The position numbers and the translations under genes were made by a program. Of a stretch of 64,000 bases of DNA, positions 55,890 to 64,000 are shown piece by piece. The number at the start of each line of letters is the position of its first letter. The stretch's first letter is position 1. This stretch comes from Cheiracanthium punctorium (lineage: Eukaryota; Arthropoda; Arachnida; Araneae; Cheiracanthiidae): the NCBI GenBank assembly GCA_038373885.1, contig JAWZYV010012352.1:1-64000 (forward strand), written 5' to 3'. The notes under the pieces were generated by a model. The model made no database searches. It saw nothing but the letters and a program-made list of their open reading frames with translations, and was not told the DNA's origin.

Positions 55890-57608
55890 AGGGGGGGGGG
55901 GGGGGGGGGGGTGGGGTGTTATACTATGTTTTTGTATTTTGGATGTGTTTTGATGAGGGACAGGTGTGGGTGAATGGTGTATATTCCTGATTAAGTAATA
56001 TTAGAGGTTTGTACACAGAGTAATCTTTTATTTTTGGGGTGGGGGGTGTGGAGGTGTGGGGGGGGGGGACACACACACACACACACTGTTTTGTTACTTA
56101 AAAATCCTAAAAATATAAACACACACACACACACACGTTGGAGGTGTGGGATTTTGGTTAGGTTGGGTGGGATGGATTTGATGTTGAGGGTTATGTAGTT
56201 TTTTTGAGGTTGATATTGTGGATGTGGAGGAATAGATATGAGGTGTATAGATTTGTTTTTATTGTAGGTTTTTTGGTTTAGTTGGTTTTATATTATATTA
56301 AGAGGTGGTTTGGTAAGTTATTTGTGTAAGTGAGAAGTTTTGTTTAATGGTGGAATATTATGGAATTTGATTAAAAAGAAGAATTAGCATTTAATCATTT
56401 TGGACTTTGTGGTTTCAGGTTGGGGGAGTAGTTTGTTATTTATAATAAAGCATGATTACTATATTTACACACACACACAAGGGTTTGTAGTTGTAAATTG
56501 AAAGTGGGACACGAGGATTTTAATAGTGGGTTTGGTGTTGGTATTTTTTTGGTTTGTGGTTATTTTAATGTGTGCTTAGAGATTAAAATAGGTGGTTCAC
56601 ATCATAAATGATTGAGCGCGAGTGGTGAGAGAGCGCGGGGTGAGTTGGGGGTGTTTTAATGGGGATGGGGGTTGATGATTAACGTTGGTTATTTTGGTTG
56701 GTGGGAAAGAACACACAAGGGTCAGTTTTAGTTTGTTTTTATTAATATTAATTGTTATGGAACGAGATATATAGAGGTGAATGTAATTTGGATAATAGAA
56801 GGAGGGTGGGATTTGGGGGGGTTTATAATTTGATTATTGACAAGTGGGATTTGTATAGATTGTTGGGGGGTGGGTTGGGGTGGGTGGGTGCTACACACAA
56901 CACAGGTTGGTAATGGAGGGTGGATAATTTAGTTTTAGTAGGTTGTTTGGTTTGTGGTTTTATTACACACACAACACAGGACACACACACACATACACAG
57001 AGAGTTGTGAATTTGTTTTGTATATATGGATTGTAGGGGTGGGGTGGGTTGGGTGTGGTTTGGTGGGGATGGGGTGAGGTGGGGGGGCACACAACATTTT
57101 TTTATTTTTTTTTTTTATAGTTGGGAGTAGAGATATTTTTGTTTTTGATTTTTTTGGGAGGGTTTGGGTTTATTTGAAGTTGGGAGGGGGGTTGTAAGTT
57201 GTGAGAGTATGGGTTGGTGGATGGGGGTTGAGTTATATGAGGGAATAAATTTTGGATTTATAAGGGTTGGTTGTTGGGTTGTGTGTGATATTAATTTTGG
57301 GTGGGGGGTTGTGTCTCATGTGGGGTAATTGGTTATTTGGTTGGGTTTGGGGTATGATGGAGTGGTTGAGGGGGGGAAGGAATTTTGATGGTATATTGGT
57401 GAAGAAGGGGGGGGTGTGATATGAGAATAATAGAAGAGGATGGGTGGATTTGTGTAATGGGTTGGGGGGAGGGGGGTATGATGTAATTGAATGAGGAATA
57501 ATAGGGGAATTGGGGGTGAGGGGGGGTATGAGGGGGTGGTTAGAGGGGGGAGGGAGTGGTGATAATGGGGGAATATGGGGGGGAGTGAGGAGTTTGTGAA
57601 GGTGTGAG
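55890..57608 (+). repeat. C-depleted, G/T-rich tract with (CA)n islands
   Basis: The plus strand is nearly free of C outside short CA repeats. 56137-56387 has no C at all, and 57096-57608 has two. Long G-runs are frequent. The edge at 57608/57609 is abrupt, with normal composition beyond. Minus-strand frames rich in Pro, Thr, Ser and Asn are by-products. Confidence 0.85.
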
Positions 57609-58350
57609 CGCCGGACAGGAACATTTCAATTTAAATGCTGGGATTGACGTAGAACCCTGGACATTGCGTGCCACGTGTGGGCCGTGCATTATCCTGCCTG
57701 AAAATATTGGCCTGTTGCAAGCCCCTGAAGGTAAGAAAGGACAACTGGCTCCAACAACCTCGGAGATGTAGCGCTGGCTGGTTAAGAGTACCGGCAATGC
57801 GTACTAGAGGAGTGCGAGAGAAGATATATCCGATACCGCCCCATACCAGAATACCCTGTGCAGTGAACATGTGACGGTCATAATGCAGCTGTTTCAGCTC
57901 CCTCCTCACCACGGTGTCCTCCAACTCGAATCCGAACCGTCGTGTGTTGGTTTCCATACAGAAGCGTGACTCGGTCAGAAAGAGAATTTCATTCCATTCT
58001 GTCGGTCCCACTATCCTTCTTTCATCGCAACCATTGCGTGTGCGTGTGCGTCGCGTGCTCTGTGGTTCCGCGTCAGAGTAGACAAAGCAACGGACGTCTT
58101 GCGGACAGACCAACACACACACACACACACACAACGACTTCGAATGGTACGCGCAGACACTGGTTGTATGCCAATCCTGCAGTTTTTTCGTGATGTACTG
58201 AGCGTCTGTCAATACCATGCGTACAATCTGACATCACGTGACGTGGTGCACTGAGTCGATGCGGTCGCGAGCGCGCGTTCCTGGCCCGTCGTTACCCTCC
58301 TGCACCCAACGATCTCATATCGCGCCATGACATGTTGTTTGTTTCGTCCA
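57609..58350 (-). pseudogene. Tc1-like transposase remnant
   Basis: The minus-strand frame contains EWNEILFLTESRFCMETNTR, GILVWGGIGYIFSRTPLVRI and IFRQDNARPT, the DDE-3 pattern of Tc1 transposases. In the first block the expected catalytic D of the DES-type motif reads T (LTESRF), while D of QDNARP is kept. The C-terminal part with the last acidic residue is missing where the C-depleted tract begins. Upstream a (CA)n repeat is translated as VCVCVCV, and the HTH region (to about 58350) is only faintly readable. No terminal repeats are seen. Confidence 0.8.
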
Positions 58351-58399
58351 AGCGTCGAAACCGATTTCCCTGAAAGATAACCCACAATCTCGTTATGCC

Positions 58400-60904
58400 A
58401 CTATCCTTCCCTGTCAAAAACTTGAATCAAAAGATTGTCGTGTGGTTTCCACGAGGCATAATTTTTTTTATCGTTATTTTAGTACACACACACACAAGCA
58501 AGAAAAAAACACAATTGCTGTACTCTGAAACCGTCGTGAAATCGCCAAGATTAAATAGCGCTTTGAGTGGCGCCACAGGCGCGCTTGATGTGCGTCTGCG
58601 CTGAAAGTCTAATCATTGCATATCTGGGGACCTAATGTCATGTTGTAAATTTCATATTATTTGCATTGCTATTTCCCTTCAGGGCGTGTGCCATTTAACA
58701 CACACAACAGTGTACATTGAATTACATAGATGTAATGTTTGTTTGCACAGAACATTGAATTTATGAACCATCACACCCCATTTGCTGATTGTCATTATTT
58801 ATTAAGTTACACAGCATTACGGATTGATATTAATTTCATGAAAAGTCCTTTTCACCAACTTTTTCCTGATAGGCAAAGTGAAGTTGTAAACATTTTTAAA
58901 AGTTCCACTGCAGTCCCCTTTACAAGTGTGTTGTTAAATGTACAACTCCTCCAGCAATTTTTCTCCCTAAAAGAGTTAACATAATCACAGAGCAAAATTT
59001 TCGAAACGTAAGAAAAATTAAAAAACTGCGTATAACCGATATTGTGCTAGTATACACGAAGCAGGGTTGTATGGTGGGGTGTGTTGCATTATAATTAAAA
59101 GGAATGAATCAGGGACCCTTCGATGAAAATGCCGTAAAATGAGAAAAAAAATAAAACGGTGGCCTTACTGTATATATATATGATAAATATAGATAATCTG
59201 TCCTATAGAAGCCCAAATTTTAATGACAATTATTAATATTTGTCCCCCTGCAAAAGAGTTTAAAATGCTATAAAAAAATACCTGCGAAGAAGCATTTCTT
59301 TTATACGACGTCAAAATACTACATAAAATATTTTAAAACAGGAACAAATATTTATGTCATGGTTAAACTATATAGAATCTCCTTAAAAAAATAGTAAGCC
59401 TATGGACCCCCTTTTTTTTCTTAATTAAACCTTAGGTCAGCACCATAATTTATGAAATATTAAGGTACAAAGCATATGATTCGAGTGTTACCCCCCCCCC
59501 CCCCCCAAACAACACGAGCAACACTCTCCAAATGCATGCTGTGCAAAATTATTGTAAATTATTGTAGATGAGTTCAACAATAAAGATTAAATCTAAATTG
59601 TAACTTTAGTAGTGATTTTACTCGTTAACATCTCATGTTGACCCCCATACTTAAGATGTTGACAGAAGATCCGAATACAGTGCTTTCCATAAACATAGAC
59701 AAATGTGTTTTCGTTAGAAATGTAGGGCCTTATATTTTGTTTGGTTGTCTGATAGATACAAATGGTACTATGGACGCTTACAAACTCTCTCTTTGGACAA
59801 CTTTCGTTCTTAAAACTATTGTTTGAATACTAGACAACTATTTTTCACGAATGCAAAAACAGTAATACAACTAATAGAAATGCAGCTCATTCATTTACAT
59901 TGTTATATCAGCTTCTTTGCAGCTGTCAAACTGTGGAGGAGGGTGGGATTAACGAACTTTCCGGAAAAAACGGGAATTTCTTAAAATGCCTTATGCAAAA
60001 AGGGTTTCTATGTTTAAGGTATTTTTTTTCGTGATGTTTTAAGCTTTGCGGTATCAACGTAACAAAATTCGCGAAAATAATATTGCTTTTACAGTGCGTA
60101 AAATCAAGTGCGTTTTTTACAGTGGTATGGGCCTGACGGGGTAAATTCAAATATCACAGCCTGTAAAGTGTTTAAAAAAATCTTCTGGATAAATATTTTT
60201 TGAGAGCGGAGGGGGGGTCTCCTTCGCAATATGGCTGTTCCTTGTGCCCGTCAATCCTGTACGCCTTGATATCATGTCTTATTAATGTGAATAATTCTCC
60301 ATGTTAAATATGCTGTCGTTTTGAATATAAAATAAATAAACGAAAAAATAAATATTTTAGTAATTTTAGGGTGCAGGGCCAATTAAAATATTAAAAAAAA
60401 AGGAGTATTGGTAGACTATATTTAAGAGCATTTAAAATTTCAAATTAGTTAAAATAAACAGCGCATGAAAAACTTACAAGTGCTAGGAATTTTCAAATGA
60501 TACATGAGGAAAAATTTTTCAAATCTAGATTCCATTTTGAGCTTCAACGTACATAACTGGATGCAAGATTAGCCTGAATCCCTCGTCGATAGATGAACAT
60601 TTTTATAGCAATACCTCAATTTCCTTTGTACTCAAAATAGTATTGAAGGATCAAAATCTGGAGATGAGCAGCCCCCCCCCCCCCCCTTTTGCCCCACCCA
60701 ATAGTGGTATTGGGTGGTGCCATGATTTTTAAGGAAGTAATAATGAGAAAAAAGTAATAACTAATGAAAAACTTTGTAAAAAAAATTAAACGTTAATTAA
60801 TGCCAAAAGAAATACAAAACTCAACTAAGTGACATAATAAAACCGAGCCTTACCCCACTCTGCTTCAACTAAGCCCCATTTTAATACAGATTTTAATTTC
60901 TTCA
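58400..60904. other. AT-rich sequence, no gene recognised
   Basis: Small open frames at 58739-58984 and 59635-59826 show no domain. C-runs occur at about 59492-59506 and 60672-60687. Confidence 0.5.
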
Positions 60905-62453
60905 CTAGCTGAAGTACCCGTCGTTGACGGGTTAGTACTGAATGCAAATTCTAAAAGCAAGAAACTTTCGTCAGCATTAGTTGGAGACACAGAATGGGTA
61001 TGTTATGTAGTGGTTAGTCCTAAGTTAAAGAAAGCGCAATTATAAATTTTTATGTAATAGGTAAAATATACAGTTAGAGAGGTAACTAAAGTAATATCAT
61101 TTTCATTTCGCTTTAGTCGAAATTATGTGGATGCTGAACGAATTTGTTACACATATCAAATAAGTTTCGCAAAATCTCAAAATCTCTAATCAACATTTTT
61201 TTGAAAAAATTGGAAAGCCTAAATTTTAAGTTTGAGTGACAACCTATCATGTTCACCCAAATTTGTTTAGAATCCCTTTGCTGTCCTTGTATTCGTATGC
61301 TGGGAACTAACCATTTATTTTTTTTAGCAATTGTATTAATCGATTTTTCACAAAATCTCAACTGTAATCAAAATATTTGAAAAATTAAACACCTATAAAG
61401 TAAGATTAGCAACTACCTAATCATATCACCATATTTCGTATTAGTCGTTATTACGCGGGGTGCTTGAAAAAATATAACCGCATTTTGGGAGAATTGTCAA
61501 CAAAATCTCAAAAAGATCTAATAAAAATTTGTTAAAAAATTGGGACAGACCTATACGTTTATGTTAACAACAACCTATCATGTGACCAAATTTCATATCA
61601 TTCGCTTTTTAGTTCCGTTTATTACTAAAGTGTGAACAGGAAAAATTTACTCAGTGTTTTGAAAACGAGTTTCGCAAAAACCAAAAGATCGTATCAGTTT
61701 TTTCTTAGATGCTTAGTAGTTTTATAGGTACCACCCTATCATTTCATCATTCACCAATACCATTTTTTTTCACCTTTTGGCAGTTTAGTACGGGATGTTG
61801 CGAACACAGTACGCAATGGTGAAAACCATTTTTTCGCAAAATCTCAAAAATATCTAATCAAGATTTTTTTTTAATTCGACGCCTATGTTTTAATTTGATT
61901 GACCACCTATCATGACAACTCCCAATTTCATATCATTCGCTTCCAGTCGTTTTTACGTGATGCCTTGAACAATAATTTACGCAGTTTTGAAACGATTTTC
62001 GCAAAAACAGAAAATCTAATCAAGATTTTTAAAAAATTCGATGCCTATGTTTTTAAGTTGAGGTGACAACCTATCATGACACCCAATTTCATATCAATTT
62101 CGCTTCAGTCGTTTTACAGTGATGCATGAACACAAAATTTACGCATTTTGGAAACGATTTCGCAAAATCTGAAAATCTAATCAATATTTTTAAAAAATCG
62201 ACGCCTATGTTTTTAATTTGAAGTGTAACCACCTATCATGACCCCCAATTTCATATCATTCGCTTCAGCCGTTTTTTTAAACGTGATGCTTAAACAAAAG
62301 TAAGCGTCCGGACAGAAGGACAGAATGACACAGACAAACTTTTTTTTGAGGGTCGCATGCCGGATTCCCGTTGCTTGAAACGGATAGAAATCTGCAAAAT
62401 TTTTGAATTTCCACGAAATGTAGCAGACAAAAGTCTAATTTTATTTATATAGA
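60905..62453 (-). mobile_element. Non-autonomous Helitron, copy 2 (inverted)
   Basis: On the minus strand it starts A/TCTATATAAATAAAATTAGA at 62453 and ends CTAG/T at 60905. The hairpin ACCCGTC-aac-GACGGGT is at 60932-60916. The internal ~155-bp units (ATTTCATATCATTCGCTTCAGTCG, CCTATCATG phrases on the plus strand) match those of copy 1 but are more shuffled. No coding capacity; the frame 61113-61361 is spurious. Confidence 0.87.
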
Positions 62454-64000
62454 TTAAAAATCTGTTAAATGGAAACAACTCGCACAAAACGAATTTATGT
62501 CAGTTATTTCATTGAATGACCACCTCATCGTCTTTCATCACAAAACAAAGGAGAAATTTTATTTCAGCGTTTTTTGCTCATAATGGTACGATTTTGTTCA
62601 ATATGAGCCAATAGTTTTTTGCTTGTTTACAATCTTATGACTGCTTTTAAAAAGGATGCTGTAAACATTTTCCTTTTTAGAAATAAATTTTTCGTATATG
62701 CCAAAAATTGTTGAATGGACTTACTTAAATTTTGCATAAAAAAAATAAAGCCTTTGAAGCAAATTACTGCAATTATACATAGTGCACAATGGATAATTGA
62801 GTAATTTGGTTGAATTTAGCTGTTTTGAATTACCAATTGAGTAATTCACAACAATTGGAAATACTGGTAATTCGATACAATTGGTAATACTGTTGAATTA
62901 CCAATTGAGTAATTTGAGAATTGAATAATTGATGCTTCAGTCCACCGAAACATCCAATTCGGTGTGACTGAAGAAATGCGTAAAAAAACACCCCGCATGA
63001 ATATTGAAGGGTGTTTAATTTTTCGAGATGATTGTGGGGTGTGTGTGTGTGAGAGAGAGAGGGGGGGGGCACTTGAATAAAAAATTGTAAGAAAGGAGTG
63101 GGCATCCCGAACGTGCGCCTTTTTGTGGAGTGGATTTTTTTAAGTATATGAATTCTTTTTTTCTTTTTTAGTTAGCATTTTTACCACTAACATGTTTCAC
63201 AGCTCTGAGTGCCCCCCTTAAAAAAACACTTGTTATTTTCACGTGTTAGCCTTCAGTTAAAACTTGGTGTTTTCAATTTTGTAGAAGAGGTAGGTGAAGG
63301 CATTTCAACTTGACTACTGGCCAAATTTGTTTTTCAGTAAAAGTGGCAGATGTGTAGTAAATTCCTTTTCTTATGTAAAAAAAAAAAAAAAAACCTTGTA
63401 TCAAAAGCTAAAGGGCGTTGAGGGGTGCGTTTACGACGGCATGGGGCTACTGGAAAAGTATCTGAATGGCAAATTTTCAATAGAGATTGAATACAAATTA
63501 ACACCAATGTACCGACTCATTTTAACGCCCTTTTTGGACGCCCCACGTTGTTCCTCACATTTTATTCATTTCACGCCCCCGAAAATGAGAACCATTCAAA
63601 TTTATGCCGCTTTTTTTCCGCTGCGTAAATATTTAATCAAAGTTAGGTGAAGGGGAATAATCATTGCAATACTAATAAGTGGTAAAATATAAATTATTTA
63701 AAACTATTATACAACAAAAACTATATTAAAAAATAATATTAAATACAAGTTCATAAATATGGGGTGGTGGATGGGCCGATATTTTTAACATCTTAAAAAA
63801 TGAGTTTTCAAATAATTTTTAGCCATTTTCCCTTTAAAAAAGAGTGTTTTTTTTTAGGCTTTTAGAAATGAAAATTTTGTTTTAAAAACATTACATTTAT
63901 ACTAACAATTGATGTAAGAATTCTTTTAAGAAGTAGTTTTTAAACTGACTTATTTAATGACCCATAATTTATCTGAAAACAAAATGTTCTAAAATATAAG
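62454..64000. other. Non-coding flank with short repeats
   Basis: ACCAATTGAGTAATT and its partial palindromes recur at 62826-62935. GTGTGTGTGAGAGAGAG and a G-run follow at 63038-63069. An open frame of 118 codons at 63294-63650 includes a translated A-run (KKKKK) and has no recognised domain, so it is not called as a gene. Confidence 0.45.

Noticed and set aside
63294..63650. 118-codon frame as a gene
   Set aside because: It contains a translated A-run, no domain I know, and no splice or promoter context.

Overview
The window is a stretch of animal nuclear DNA made almost entirely of transposable elements and their debris; I see no host gene. AT-richness (about two thirds by eye), long mononucleotide runs, tRNA-like SINEs, hAT, P/THAP9, Tc1/mariner, Helitron and Ty3/gypsy sequences together suggest a metazoan. 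An arthropod, perhaps an arachnid, is my guess, but nothing here proves the taxon.

Layout. 369-1751 is a near-complete hairpin (foldback) element. 2457-12952 is a 10.5-kb decayed hAT element with a perfect 8-bp target duplication (GCAACAAA). Inside it sits a second foldback-like element (2802-7446), whose inverted ends are 15-bp minisatellites and which has a 9-bp duplication. A second hAT pseudogene (13254-13860, minus) and another foldback-like element (13888-18141) follow. 18165-18790 is a repeat carrying a heat-shock-element-plus-TATA promoter layout; an inverted partial copy lies at 52640-52925.

From 18790 to 54545 the ground state is a tandem array (about 148-bp and longer units rich in TCGCCA/TGGCGA palindromes). 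Two copies of one DNA element with CCCTAC ends have inserted into it head to head (19464-25005 and 25617-49722), making a roughly 5-kb-arm inverted repeat around a 611-bp spacer of array. The right copy was later split twice. One insertion is an LTR retrotransposon (28518-35214, LTRs differing at only two positions). The other is a 12.6-kb P/THAP9-type DNA element (35427-48039, 8-bp duplication GGTTTAAG). The P element in turn holds a Helitron (36767-38210) and a hAT element (42272-45038), and that hAT holds a SINE and a Tc1/mariner element. The intact left copy supplies the empty sites that prove these boundaries.

The most notable object is the LTR retrotransposon. It reads Gag - protease - integrase - reverse transcriptase - RNase H, so integrase precedes RT although the RT, the GPY/F-like module and the zinc-binding integrase are Ty3/gypsy type. 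This is the unusual Gmr1-like order. One in-frame TAA interrupts an otherwise single open gag-pol frame.

Beyond 54.5 kb are microsatellites, a 1.7-kb tract nearly free of C on the plus strand (55890-57608), a Tc1-like transposase remnant (57609-58350, minus) and a second, inverted copy of the same Helitron family (60905-62453). The genes do not form a pathway; the window is a layered record of insertions.
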